From assembly GCA_029718625.1 (NCBI GenBank), contig CM056380.1, positions 100,756,193-100,820,192 of the forward strand: a DNA stretch of 64,000 nt. The letters are read 5' to 3'. The notes below the pieces were generated by a model. The model ran no database searches. It was not told the DNA's origin and saw only the letters and a list, made by a program, of their open reading frames with translations. Positions 25,911 through 38,694 of this stretch are shown here, piece by piece. Every line of letters starts with the position of its first letter. The stretch's first letter is position 1. Position numbers and translations under genes: made by a program. The DNA is from Synaphobranchus kaupii (Eukaryota; Chordata; Actinopteri; Anguilliformes; Synaphobranchidae).

Positions 25911-28900
25911 AGATTTGCTGATTCACTCAAAAACTAATTTAGAATGTTTAATGAATGGTTCCCCAGTTTCTTGATTTGTTTGATTAATTGTATTTTTTTA
26001 AGCATTCCATGCATTCACTATTAAGCGTATAATTCATTGGAATAATAAAAAAGGAAAATGAATGTTGCCACAAACCATCATAATATCACTGATAAAGAGC
26101 ATAGTGTAATGCCAAACAGAGCTTTTCACTCATATGCTTAATCCCCATAAGCTCATTCCGCAGATCAAATCGCATCAATTGCAAGATTGCATGATTAGTT
26201 TGAATTTACCCAGCAGAGCTGGTTTTTCAAAGTTGGCACCGAACTTTCTTTACTCTTTACTAAGATGGCTTTCTTCAGTGCTCAGTGTAATATACAATGG
26301 GTTAGATGTGGTTTCTTCTCCCTGGTGAAGCTGAATAGATGTTGTAGAGGATGGCTCCTGCTGCACCATAGTGTGTTTATTTAGAGCAAAAACTGCTAAT
26401 TGAGGAAAATGAGATGCTCTCTCCAGGCCTTCATTTTACCTTCAGTTTATTTATTACAGTGTTTTTTTTAAAATACATCATTGAATTGTTTCACACAATT
26501 GAAAATGTACGTGGATTATGGTTTGCAGTGTACTGCTATACAGAAAGAAGTAAGAGAGCAGCTACAGATTGGATATTACAATTCAGTGGAAGTGCAAAAA
26601 ATGACTGAGAATGACAGTTGTGGCTAAATGTTTCCCCATTATATTCTCTGTTTGCAAAGGGCTCACTCTGCTTGTAATTTACTCTGCGAAACCGGCTGCC
26701 TTCACTGTTCTTCAAATTTACATTCTCATCCATTTAATTCAAGCTGAGTTTATACAAGGCTTTGAATTTTAGAATACATTTGTGTATGACTTACCGATGA
26801 CTTTATGGGCTATGCTGTGATTGTTATTTGCTAAAAATTAACTAAACTTTATGCAAAACCGCAGTATTCAGTGAGTCAATGCTTTTGGGTGGTATTAGCC
26901 ATGTCATAAGAATTAAGAGGATTTGTATTTTACCCGTGCACTGTTAGACCTTTTCTTGAACTTAAATTTTAACCCGCAAGCTGAAATGCGTTCAGATGGA
27001 AGAACTGATATCAAATTACAGATTTGCCTCAGGTATATACAGAATTCCAACAGCCCCTTGTTCAAAGTATGCCTCTGAAACATTTATGATTAATTTGTAG
27101 TTTTCGGTGTTGGTTTTTCGGTTTGTCCCTACAGTCAATAAAATGGTAGGTTTACCATTATAATGTGTACAAAGTAAATAAATCAACGATTCATATCATT
27201 CCCTAAGTGGTAGAGTGGGCAGACACATGTATTTGTGGTTATTTAAAACAATGCAGTTGCAGCCACTGAGACACCAAGATTACAAAGCCAAAGGCATCAG
27301 CCGTATTTTGTTCCTGAATACCTTCCATGCCTTTGTAGCAATTGATTGAAACCATTACTTTAGTGTTTCACCTGAGAGAATAACTCAATTTGTCTTGTCT
27401 GATGTTTCTCCGTGCATTATGGGATACCCATATGAGGTTGCACTGTCTCGTCCCCATTGTCCAGGAGTAAGAATGTGATAAAGCCATGGGAGATTCAGAT
27501 AGGAATGTTGCATTATTTCCGCCTTAAAAAGTAAACTCAAACAAGTTGTGTTCATTGTGTGCTGTGATCACTAGAGGCTGGGCAGTATATCTCATTCAGC
27601 CAGCTTGGATGGAGGAGGCAAGAAAAGAGATCGCGGATGTTTTGATTCTTGGCTAAACTGATCATGGTCTCCAGAGGCCCCCTTCGAATGTTCTCAGTCA
27701 TTAGTTGTTCAGGCCCATCTGTCTTACAGCGAGACATTTCTCCATCGTTTTTACACATGAACAGCACTGCATGGATGTGCTTTGCTTTCTTCCTTCCTGG
27801 TCGGATGGGAAATGTACAAAATGTGTTTCCAGGAATGATGCGTAAAATCTGACAAGATTTTTACGAGCACCCTTTTTTTTTACGGGACCCTAGCCTACAG
27901 TATATGTACCCATTCAGGGGTTGGCATCAGTTCTCTATGTAAATAAATAAATAAATAAATCCTTCAAACAACTTACTTTTCTAGTTCTATTTCTCGGTTG
28001 TACACGCTCGGTCATGTGGATACTTTAAGAAATAAAGGGGGCATTTAATTTAACCTTAACTTGTGAGATGTGGATTTCAGCTGGTATTACTTTTTTTTCC
28101 AAATCTTACATTGACTTTTTTTTGTTGTTGTTGTTCCAGAGACATGGAATTTGTGGTGATACATAATAAATAAATATATACAATTTAATACTTGTTTTAA
28201 GTTGTTACTCGCATTTAAGGAAGGTTATAATTCCTTTCTGTGCCCTAGAGCAATTAGCATCCTCTGAAAACACAGCATAATTTAAACCGATGACCTGGTT
28301 TTAGGCCACGAGCTGCTGCCTCCCCCATTACAACCAGTATTTACTCAATGTTCCTGCAAAGCACTCACAAGCCCTTTCAGCCAGAGGCATGCAGGCCGAT
28401 AATTATACCCATCTTCAGACCGGGAACTTCTGGGACAAAAACCGCAGGTCTGGGGCCTGCCTTCCTTTATACTGACGGAATGCATCGGCACTTAAAGACG
28501 TGCCGGCGGCTGATTCTCGTCTGCGCCGAGCGCGATGCCATGGCGCGTGCGACTTCAAGGCCTCGCCCCCAGAACATTACACTTTATTCAGCACAAGAAA
28601 CATGAACAGCAGAGAGCAAATTGTGTTTGTCGAGACCAGAGTAACTCGTGACTTTCTGCGTCACGGAACAGTATGCGCCAGAGAAGTCATTCTCAAAAGT
28701 GCGGCGCCTCTCTCTTGCTTTTGTGGCCTTCCCAACACCAATTAACTTCCACAGCGCCTGGCAGCAGAATGACCTTTATTTAGACAAAAGAGATGCTCAC
28801 TTAATCCAAGGTAATAACACGTTAAAGTTTGTCCAATAACACTGTAAACAAACATTTTTAAATAGAAATATCTAAAGCTCAAACTGAAATGTGAAGCTGT

Positions 28901-30958
28901 GGGATTTATTTTTTTCTTCAGTGTAAGTCTCAGACTAGAAATTCCTATTAAATGTTAACGTTCAAAGACTATTATTTCTCTGCATGTGAAAGAATTCATT
29001 AGTTTTTTTTTTTATCGCACCGGAAAATACAGTGGCACAAGTGCAGGATGTTCGTAGAAATCCTCTGAAATGTAGATGGGCGGAATGCATCCCGGTGTGT
29101 ACATCACACGCTATCCACTGTTCTGGTGCCAGTGTTGGCCTTCAAAAATTGCCGTGGCGAGGTAATTAGGATTTCACACAGGATCCACATGAGAGCGTAG
29201 AACACGGAGCCCACTCGGTTTCTCTGACTTCCGAGCAAATTAGAAATGTCATATCTAATACGAATGGGCACAAGCTCAGGGGGGCTCACTCAAAGGTTGT
29301 GACAATTTATTATAATATGAAAGGTGTTGTCAGGTAAATACCAAAATGCAGCAAGAAGTCTCGTAGAAGGGGAGCTCGATAACAATAGGACTCACATTAG
29401 AGAGGTGAGCATATTTCATCTATATGGCTGGATTTCCGACAACTACTGTGGATTGACTCCCAGGTACTTTGTTGCTCTTGGTAGGTGATGGTGTTGTAGC
29501 AGCCGTGGAGTGCTCTGATTATCATTGGTTAAAAAAACCTTTCATCAGCTTGAAAAGGTGAACGCACTGAAAAACACAGATATACACGCATTAACACTTC
29601 TTTGTTTGGTTATTAATTTTGAGGTCTAACTCATCAAATGGCAGCAACACTACCGTATGCGTACACGTTTCCGACTACAGCAAGGTTACCTCGCCTGATG
29701 GCATTTAACAGAACAAGAACTCTTCAAATTGAATTCATCATGTCTGGGCGCATAATTTTGAGAAAAAAAAAAAGATGCAGTCATTCAATATTTTAACATG
29801 CACTTTATCATAGGGGTTCTGAAGAATTATGGCAGGTCTGAATTAGTTCGAGCAGCACTTGAGCCCCTGAATCGATGAAGGCGAGTCAAATGAAGCCCCT
29901 CATTAAGAGGCTCTCACTCTCATACTATCAGCTCGGGCCGAACAGCCGTATAACACGGCGTACTTCTCTCAATCAGACGCAGTTCTACACATTTAAATCC
30001 CGCGGGCTTCCCCTCTATGGGCTCTGCACATTAAATAGGTTCATATTTTATATTTGAGAAAAGAGCGCGTTATTTATTTATTTAGTTGTTTATTCGTTCG
30101 TCGGGTGAAATTCACGACTCTGACTCAGTTGAGTACTGGCACAAACACACCTTGGCCGTTCACCCCACCAGAACATTTCCGCCGCGTAATGGCGCAGGGA
30201 AGCTCTCGCTGCACTTCAACTGGAAATAAACGATCACCCATAAAGTAATGAATAAGTAAACATATAATACAAATAAACAGTAAATAACAGTAAATAAATA
30301 AACATAAGTTAATTAACAATGCACACCTTCACCAACCTCGTTTTCAATTTCGGAGGAGAAAGAATGGCAGCCCCCCCGAAGGCCCCCTGAAGGCCCCCCG
30401 ATCATAGATGGAATAGGAGATTAATTGGATTTGTGAGTCTGGAGAAAAGACTCTGGAGCAAATGTGGACGTAAAAGTTGGCTGAAAATATTTGGAAGATA
30501 AATCCTTTTCCGCCTGTTAGATGACCACTATCTATCATTATTTGCAGGGTGCTTTGGCAGGACGCGGGCCTCTGGCTCCCACAATGCCTTGCTCAGATGT
30601 TTGCGGCAGCCAGCGTTTGGGGGTGTTAGTGCGCTGAGCAGAATAGCCTGTCCGCGCCAGGTATTGCTATGCACGCAGACAGATGGTGGCCACTTGATTA
30701 AGGAAATGCCATAATACGAAATTTGGAATAGTATAGAGGAGGTCCTGCTGTTTAAGTTGCAAAAAAACAGCAATGATTTCACCCTCACAATTCACAGGAA
30801 TATCAGCCTTTTAAAAAATCTTGCATCTATATCCGCAAATATATCCTGTTCAGTCTGCTTATGTTTGGCTCCCTGTCGGGCTGGGCGACCAGCATTGCCT
30901 ACTCTCATTCTCAAGCAGGGGGCGTGGCCTTCAAATGGCAACTAGGTTGTGTCTACAG

Positions 30959-31089
30959 CAGGGATCTCAAACTCAAATCCTGGAGGGCCGCTGTGTCTGC
31001 TGGTTTTCGATGTGTTCCTGCACTTTGAAAGGAAATCACAAAAACCAGCAGACACAGCGGCCCTCCAGGACTGGAGTTTGAGATCCCTG
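30959..31089. mobile_element. 131-bp hAT-type MITE with 8-bp target duplication
   Basis: The arms 'cagggatctcaaactc' through about 31,008 and the inverted copy ending gagtttgagatccctg pair almost completely, including a 'ggagggccgctgtgtctgct' segment. The element is flanked on both sides by the same 8 bases, gtctacag (30,951-30,958 and 31,090-31,097). An 8-bp target duplication plus a CAGGG start is the signature of the hAT superfamily. It has no coding capacity and is clearly non-autonomous. The near-identity of arms and duplication suggests a fairly recent insertion. Confidence 0.88.
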
Positions 31090-31097
31090 GTCTACAG

Positions 31098-32342
31098 CCT
31101 TTGGATGAGAATGTGCTTAAAAAATAAGACTTTCTAAAGACAGTCTGCCCATCTGCTATTTTTTATTGCCTTCTCTTGGGTGTGTGGCTGTGGTCACTCA
31201 TTTATAGTGGAAGGGACAAGACCCGCACCTCTGCTCAAAACTGTCATGGTGTCTGATTGGAATAGTCCTGCGGTGGAGTTATACTCCATATAGTCCCTCT
31301 GACAAGGTCACGGCACCCAGAGAGCTTGTGTGGTTAAAATCCATCGTTAATGTTAGGTCTGTACATCGTGCCCGTAGTCAATATATAGGCATATTCTTCC
31401 CTCATCAAAGTGCATTATCTGTTTCGTGCATTTGTCCGTGTATCTGAAACATTTGTGAAATACTGCTAAATTTGTGTCGCGCTAACAAATCCATTTTTGG
31501 TTGTTTTTTTTAAGAGGAAGAAAATCCTCTTTGTCTAAGATTACATGTTTTACCCCGAGCAACAGACAGAAACTAATCTGTGCAGGAAGTAAAAAAATGT
31601 ACACGCACTAAAACGATGACAGCTCTCTAAGGCTAAATCATGATATTAGGTATTTAATGGGGCAACATGAAACCACTTTTGAACCCGCAGCCAGAACAGC
31701 TGATGACATTAAGCACAACTTTGTCTGAGAAGTGTTTACAGGTCCATCGAGACCATAGAGCTTTTCTGCTGGACTTTCGTATTGTCAGATATCACTTCTT
31801 AAAAAAGCAGTGAATTTTTTTTATTTTGTACACCACGCTTAAATGAATGTTATGTAATGTTATTTTTTTATTTGTTGTGCCTGAAAAGTGGCAGCTGGTT
31901 CCTTGAATTTGTACTGAGCAAGTATGAATCTGCTGAAGTTACCTTTGGTCAGATTTATCTAGTTCTTGTGAGGGCTAAAGAGTTCTTCATATTGCATTTA
32001 GAATTGCAACATTCAGTATTGGCAAAGTTAGGGCAAGTACTGCACCTTTCGCTACAGTGAAATTGGTAAAATGCGATAATGCTTATGTTTGATATAATGC
32101 TAATATATAATATGTAATTTGAGGAGTCCCAAATGTATGACCCAAAAAACAGGGAATGGGAATGTATGCTTATGAGCTATTTATCAAGGTTGGTAACGAC
32201 TGCTTCATGGATTGCGGCCATTATAGGCCAGAAGAAAGCAGGTATAGCAAGTAGACTTAATTCAAGCGTGTTGACATGGCAGCTGTTATTGGTGTTTGGA
32301 GGTGTGCTCCAGCACATTGGACCTGAAATGAACAATGAATAT
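31098..32342. other. non-coding intron sequence, nothing recognised
   Basis: No exon or transposon was recognised. Unique, AT-rich sequence with short homopolymers. Confidence 0.5.
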
Positions 32343-32506
32343 GAGAATAAAGTGCAGCTTTTATTTGAAGGTATTTACATCCATATCAGGTGATCTGTTT
32401 AGGAATTACAGTCTTTGTTATACATAGTCCCCCATTTTAAGGGAGGAAATGAACATAATCTTAAATAAAGTCATCATAGTTAGTATTTTCTCGCAAATCC
32501 TTTGCA

Positions 32507-33145
32507 TTAGATGACTGCTTGAAGTCTACCACCCACAGGCATCACCAGACGCTGGGTGTCTTCTCTGCTGATGCTCTGCCAGGCCTGTACTGCAGCCATG
32601 TTAGGTTCCTGTTTGTTTTTGGGGCATTTGCCTTCAGTCTTGTCTTCAGCAAGTGAAAAGATGTTTCTGTGTGCTTCAGAATTCATCCTGCTGCTGTCAG
32701 CAGTCACATCAAGAAAGACAAGTGAGCCTGTTACAGTGGCAGCCATGCATGCCCAAGCTATAACACTACCTCCACCATGTTTCACAGATGAGGGGGTGCT
32801 TTGGATCATGAGCAGCTCCTTTCTTTCTCCACACTTTCCTCTTTCCATCACTTTGGTGCAGGATAATACTCGTCTCATCTCTCCATAAGACTTTGTTCCA
32901 GAACTGTACAGTGTTTTTAATGTAGCTTTTTAGCGAACTCTAACCTGGCCGTTCCGTTCTTGAGGCTCATCAGTGGTTTGCAGTTTGCGGTGAACCCTAG
33001 TTATGCTGGTGTTCTTTGAAACATCTATGCCGACATACTGGAGAGTGTTCTTGATCTGTTCAACAGTTTGAAAAGGGGGTTTTCTTCACAATACAAAGTA
33101 TTCTTTGGTCATCCACAACCGTGGTCTTCCATGGTCTACTGTTAG
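32507..33145 (-). pseudogene. Tc1-like transposase pseudogene
   Basis: The longest open piece (32,507-32,878, 123 codons) contains VKHGGGSVIAWACMA at its core. This HGGGSV motif precedes the second catalytic region of Tc1 transposases. It continues into TGSLVFLDVTADSSRMNSE and ends with AAVQAWQSISREDTQRLV, the usual C-terminus. The stretch that should lie between these (nuclease D-N-P-K and the SPDLNPIE region) is missing, so the catalytic core is deleted. The helix-turn-helix part upstream (32,880-33,145) is recognisable only in broken frames with stop codons. It cannot make an active enzyme. Confidence 0.75.
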
Positions 33146-33818
33146 GGGAACTGATCGCAGACACCAAAAGTAATAGCAATAGGCTTTATTCGTAGTTGAC
33201 AGAAAAGGGTCAATGTCCAGCGAACAGGGCAATGCAGGATGAGCAAAAGCAAAGTCCAGGAACAGCCAGGGGTCAGAACCGGGGAATCAGGGGATCAGGA
33301 GGGCGAAGGGCAGGAGCAGGGCTAGGACGGGGAAGGGCAGGAGCAGGGCTAGGACGGGGAAGGGCAGGAGCAGGGCTAGGACGGGGAAGGGCAGGAGCAG
33401 GGCTAGGACAGGGAAGGGCAGGAGCAGGGCTAGGACGGGGAAGGGCAGGTGGGCAGGAGGGCTGGAGCAGGGCTGGAGCAGGGCTGGAGCAGGGCTGGAG
33501 CAGGGCTGGAGCAGGGCTGGAGCAGGGCTGGAGCAGGGCTGGACAGGACCCAGATGAGAACAAGCAGGGAGGTAACGAGGCACAAGCACAAGGCAGGGCA
33601 CAAGATGCACTGAGCACAGAAATAGAGGAGACTAAATACCAAACTAACGAGGAAACAACGAGGAACAGGCGAGACGAAACGAATGAGAAAACACAATTCA
33701 GGTGCGGGGAAGTGGAGTCACAAAATGGAGGGAGAAAGGGAAAACACAGAACGGACTACCAGATAGAAAATAAAAATAAACGGAAAAACCAGAACAAGAC
33801 TAGGACGTGGAGGCACTA
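33146..33818. mobile_element. minisatellite-bearing element nested in the Tc1-like transposon
   Basis: This 0.67-kb block interrupts an otherwise continuous Tc1-like sequence and therefore arrived later. Its left part ('aatagcaataggctttattc') and right part ('aagactaggacgtggaggca') resemble the ends of a short non-autonomous repeat that carries internal minisatellites in many fish. Class and target duplication are undetermined. A 207-codon plus-strand frame and antisense Pro/Ala-rich frames over it are repeat artefacts. Confidence 0.55.
33300..33541 (+). repeat. two adjoining minisatellites (27-bp x about 5, 11-bp x about 8)
   Basis: The first array (about 33,300-33,447) repeats a 27-base unit (ggggaagggcaggagcaggg plus ctaggac) five to six times. 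Since 27 is a multiple of three, it gives a perfect 9-residue Gly/Arg/Ala pseudo-repeat. The second (about 33,460-33,541) repeats an 11-base unit, ctggagcaggg, about eight times; this unit is a sub-part of the longer one (gagcaggg shared), so the arrays are evolutionarily linked. Confidence 0.93.
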
Positions 33819-34180
33819 GACAAGGCTGTTTGTTATTTCTGAGCTCACCAGTGTGTTCTTACTTCTTATCAATGTACCAAACAGTTGATTTTGACACACC
33901 CGGTGTTTTTGCTTTGTCTCAATTTATTCAAATTTTTCAGCCTCATGATGGTCTGCTTTACTGGAAATTACATGTCTTTGGCCCTCATGTTGAGAGATTA
34001 CAGCAACAGACTCTCAATACAAATGACACACCAATCAACTATTTACTTTTTTTTTTTGATTTCTTGTGCATGAACTAATGATACAACGACACACAGCTGG
34101 CCAAGAAACAGCTGATCAGTCAATTTTCCAATTACTTTTGGTCCCCTAAAATGGGGGACTATGTATAAAAAAGGCAGCAG

Positions 34181-36401
34181 ACTGCACTATATGTAAGATA
34201 TAAACCACAACATGCCGTATATATACAAGAATATATGGCACGACAGGGCTGGTGATTGGCCCGAGGCTGAAAGCCGAGATCAAAGTATGTATTGGTTAAG
34301 GTTTCACGTTTCAAGGTTTCACGTCTACGTCACCATGGATCCATTTTCAACTGCACAATTTTTTTCAGCGTACAGGAATAAAGAGATATAGATAAGACTG
34401 AAATTTGACGAGATTGCAATGGAATTTTTTCCTTGCGCTTTGTTGGTGCTTAATACATACCTTAATAGCCATAAATAACGTGGTTATAAGCATAGTACGG
34501 GTTTTCCTTGTCTGTCACTTTAATTATAGCAATCGCCTTATTCAAATGAACAAGTTGTGGCTGGGTTCATTTTTATAGACATTATTAGTAAATACTCGCT
34601 AAATGGAAAACATTTTTCTTGCATCATTGGTGCTAATTATAAGTACCCTTCGTAGATCTGCCCCTTTAAACAATATATCCTCACTACCTCCCATGAAAGG
34701 CAAGTAAAATGCAATTACAACTTATAGGACCTCACAATTCAATATGCTCAAAATGCATTTTGATGTCTGTTGTTTGTAAATTAATCAATCGTAAAATAGT
34801 TTGACAGATTTGCTTTCGTTTAGAAGCATCATCTCTACGCCCATTGATGTGTGGGAGTGCATACATGCAGTTTGTCAGAGGGTAATTATATTAATTAATG
34901 GCATAATTGACATGTTAATATTCATATAGGATTCTCATTTGTAAACATTCTAATCAAATGATAAATGAGAATACACTCATATGGCTGAAATATAATAATA
35001 ATAATCAGAAACCTGCCAGATAAATGAAGCACATTCAGGCAGCATGCTGGAAAAATATGATAAACAGCCCACAGCTGTTTATTGTTATTGCTATTTTTTT
35101 TAATTGAAGATGAATGATTTGTTGAAAATGGCTCAACAAATAAATTGTAAGTGGATTGTATCCTGTCCATCTTCCAAGCGAATATGAAAATAAATACTTT
35201 TTTTCTGATTTAGATCTTCGAGTGCAGTTTTGGCCACATCATTTTTTTTTGTAACACCAAGTTGTATCATCATGTATAAGAAAACCTTTGTTAAACACAA
35301 GATCACTTTTGACTGTAAGATACATATTGCATGGCAACATCAGGGCATCAAGAGATCACACAATGGTGCATATACAGTATATGCATGCACAAACAAACAT
35401 AGGTGGACCATTATTGAACATATCATCTCACCCAGCACGTGTGATTATGTTAGACATGATGCATCAACACTTCCCTTCATAACAGTGAGTGAAAACACCC
35501 AACACCCAATCTCATTTACCTCCCCCAGAATGTAATTAAGTTCTATGGGAGCATCTGCCGATGGAGAGCTACCACCCTATGTGGTCATCATGTTTATTTA
35601 GCTATTGGATTTGCCCTTGTGGTAAAAAACAAAGTGTCTAAAAAAAACTGGTCATGAATGTAATATCTTGTAATGTCCCCATCTTTCTTCTAAGGAGCTG
35701 TTTAAGTTTATATTTTGAAATAACTAATAAACATGAGTGTTGCCTTCTGATGGGTTAATAAAAGCTGATATTTTAAGATCTAACGTCACAGCGTGGCACC
35801 GTGCCTTTGTAGAGTAGCCAACTGTGTGCACGATAGGCTGCAAATTATAGCAACGTATGTAAAAGAAAGTGTGCGAATAGGTTAGGGGCTGCTGATGACA
35901 GTCAAAGGTTTAAGAGCATACAGAGGTCATGACCCAAACGGAGCAGTGATTTGAGTAATTGTTTAATTTGCCTTGGCATGAATGAATAAATACATAAATA
36001 CATAATTGGCCATGGATTAGATTATTGGACCATCATTAGCAAAAGTTTATGACAAAATTGAGAAACAATCTCTGACTCTGTTGGGCTTCAGCAGGAAATT
36101 CTGTCAGCCTTACAATCGACTTTGGAAAAAATAGCTGTACCCTGACTCCGAAACTGAAGCCAACGTGTGACGGAGTAATCCAAGATTTCCTTTAGGCATT
36201 TAAAAACAGTTACATATTGTATTGGGATTAAATACAACACATTGATCAAATATTTAAACACCAGCCCTTCAGCTATTGGCAGGGAGAAGTAGATTCTTAT
36301 TTTAAGGGCAAGGAGACCACCTGGGTTTATCTAAAAATAGCATTTGTACTTGAGTTCATGTACGGTTAAATTGTGTATGCGTGTGTGCGCATATGTGTTT
36401 G

Positions 36402-36444
<43 letters not shown>

Positions 36445-38486
36445 GCGCAGTTAAGGAGGAAAGCAGTCAAGAGAATAGAAGGTTCTCACTCATCTCATCT
36501 GCGCACACTGACACCCACGTCTCCTGTTGTAGACCTAGCCTGCATGACACTGTGCGCTGCTGACGCAATCCTACAAATCAGGGGTATACATTTCCCACCC
36601 TGCTGTTTCAAACTCTCCACTGTTTCACAGTCATGTCGGAAACCCTGTTTTCAAAACTAGCCGTGATAAAGAGGGATTCAGACAGAAGCTAACCAAATTG
36701 CCAAATTGAGTTCCACAAATGAATAAATGGAAGGAGAGGCAGAATCACGAGCAACAGTTCAGCAACACAAACTGTACACAGAGTTATGTAATAAACCTTG
36801 GTGCGGAACAATTGAATGATTCACAGGGCCATTTTCAATAAGCATGCACATTGGTAGCAAATATTTCAGATGTAATGGTAAACTGATATTTGGAATCACT
36901 GTGGACATAAAACATCTCCTAAGGCACTCCCAGTGTCCTGGCCAAATATCCCTCCAGACATTACCACTAGTTAAATTATTTGATAGCAATTCATTCAAGG
37001 ATCATAGCTATAAAATGAGCGTACTTATGTATGTGACTAATCAAAAATGGATTAAAACGATAAAAGAATGAGTGAATTTTCACATCATTTTCAAAGAACA
37101 CCTCATATTCAGAATTCAGAGGCTGTATTTATAAAGCTTCTGAGAATGGCTCCTAAGCTCTTAATAGAGCTGTTAACACTATAGTCATCATAAAAATAAA
37201 AAAACTATTAGTATTGATACGGTAGTATTCATCCACACAGGGAGCAGCAGTGCACTCCTGCATGACATCAGTGACTCCAATTACACTAGAGACGCCAGTG
37301 TCACTGACTGACACCTGTCACTGCGTGATCTGCCTGACCTGCCTGTGTTGTTCTGCTGACATCTGCTTTACTGATTGAGAAAAATCTAATCATATTTCGA
37401 CCTTGCAAAGCAAGGTTATCTTTCGGTGTATAAAATTATAATGCTCAATGCTACCTGGCTTATTAGCTTAGTGGTTCTCATAGGCTGGTAATGTATACAC
37501 GATATACAAGGTTTGTTTGCTAGCTAGCGGCAAATATCATTTACTGGCAATTTACTAGTGTTCAGTGACACCAGCAGTTCACATAAAAGCACACTGCATT
37601 TGCCACGGTCAACGGTAAACACACGATTACTTTCATTTCTGCTGTGAGAGCCACATTTATTGCCTGGCTAGGCTAATACAACCGAATCAAATCATGATCA
37701 GTATTATTTAGTTTTATTTGTGGTTAAGTCTGCATCGTCCAATAACAATAGTACATATTTTATAAAAAGGTGCACTGCACTGTTTTTTTTCCTGTTCTGC
37801 CAGCTAGTCAGCGTGCTGTGCTGTACAGTATTTTATTTATTTATTTTACAGTCACAAGTGCAGACAGAAAATGTAATATAACATGGAACACAGAACTCAT
37901 AATGCTGTTTATGGTTGTGTAGGATTCTGACATTATTTATTTATTTCCCTTTGTTATTTAATTGATGACTTCTGGGGAAATGAACAGGGTAGAGGGTAAT
38001 GGGTGAGGGGGAATGTTCACGTAGCATTGTGCTCCTACTTAATGCAACTGATTTGAGAGATTGACATGACCCGGCGCGCAGTCAACACGCCGGCAACATT
38101 ATGGCGTTAGACATATGTTTCATATCTGTGTTACGGAAAACATGAATATATTGATTTATACGTGAAAGCAATTTGTGTGTCACTGTGACCAAAAAGGCAG
38201 ACTGATATTATCTGCCGGTGAAGTCTTGGGAATGAAGCTCTGGCCAGCATTAATAATTACTTCTCACATTTATCTGAGCCAATGCAGGAGACTCCAGCCA
38301 AAAAATAGTGTCAAGTAGAGTATTTAGTCCTTTCTCAAGTCAGTCCTGTCTAAATCCAATTTATAAGCAGCAATGGAGTAAAAAAAACAAAAATAGTCTC
38401 TTTTAAAAATGTCATCAAGTGCTAAAAATAACACTATCACAAAGCAATACAGTATCGTATTGTATTAGACTGCCTTTCCTGTAGGA
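34181..38486. other. presumed intron, unique sequence
   Basis: No exon was recognised. A GT microsatellite lies at 36,404-36,442. The stretch 34,740-35,080 is unique, rich in homeodomain-type cores (taattaat, ataattgacatg) and could be a regulatory element. Remaining sequence is unremarkable. Confidence 0.45.
36404..36442. repeat. (GT)n microsatellite, about 39 bp
   Basis: Pure GT dinucleotides following a degenerate GT/GC lead-in. Confidence 0.95.
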
Positions 38487-38694
38487 GAAGGGGTCACACG
38501 ACACCACGAGGCCAGTAGTACTGCTGGATTTCTTTTCTACCCGATAGTTAATTGATCGATTAATGCCACTGATTGGGCAGAGATTTAACTCACCTGGTGT
38601 CTCAGGTTTAAATCAGTCCTGATTAGAGGTGAATAATGAACACCAGCAGTACTCCTGGCCTCATGGGCCAGATTTGAGTATCCCTGCACTACAC
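38487..38694. mobile_element. diverged hAT-like MITE
   Basis: The two ends contain mirrored segments: ggccagtagtactgctgg near 38,510 and ccagcagtactcctggcc near 38,644. The right terminus 'ttgagtatccctg' resembles the cagggatctcaa terminus of the MITE at 30,959 in inverted orientation. The left terminus is more degraded. No convincing target duplication was found. Confidence 0.5.

Larger units (their letters stand above)
21205..30958 (+). other. presumed intron 2, mostly unique sequence
   Basis: About 9.7 kb without a recognised exon or large transposon. It holds a G-rich tract at 22,202-22,229, a GT/GCGT microsatellite at 25,779-25,910 and an AAAT run near 27,936-27,962. It also holds several GC-richer unique stretches that could be conserved regulatory elements (for example 22,500-22,870, 23,240-23,480, 28,300-28,760, 29,040-29,290). 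None of the short frames has splice-site context plus a domain signature. Confidence 0.45.
32343..34180 (-). mobile_element. Tc1-like transposon, degraded and interrupted
   Basis: The left portion carries a terminal-type segment, 'aaggtatttacatccatatc', then 'catagtcccccattttaa' (32,425-32,442). The right portion ends ttttggtcccctaaaatggg then ggactatg, its inverted partner. Between them the minus strand encodes a decayed Tc1/mariner-family transposase. The outermost right terminal repeat is degraded. Bases about 33,146-33,818 are a separate insertion: the Tc1 homology breaks off after 'ttccatggtctact' and resumes with 'tctgagctcaccagtgtgtt'. The terminal segments are shared with the foldback elements at 52.9 and 58.7 kb. 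Confidence 0.72.

Noticed and set aside
33196..33819. 207-codon plus-strand ORF, the longest in the window, with regular Gly/Arg/Ala repeats
   Set aside because: The regularity is the 27-bp and 11-bp minisatellites read in frame. Both strands and several frames are open over the same bases, as expected for GC-rich repeats without stops, and the block is an insertion inside a dead transposon.
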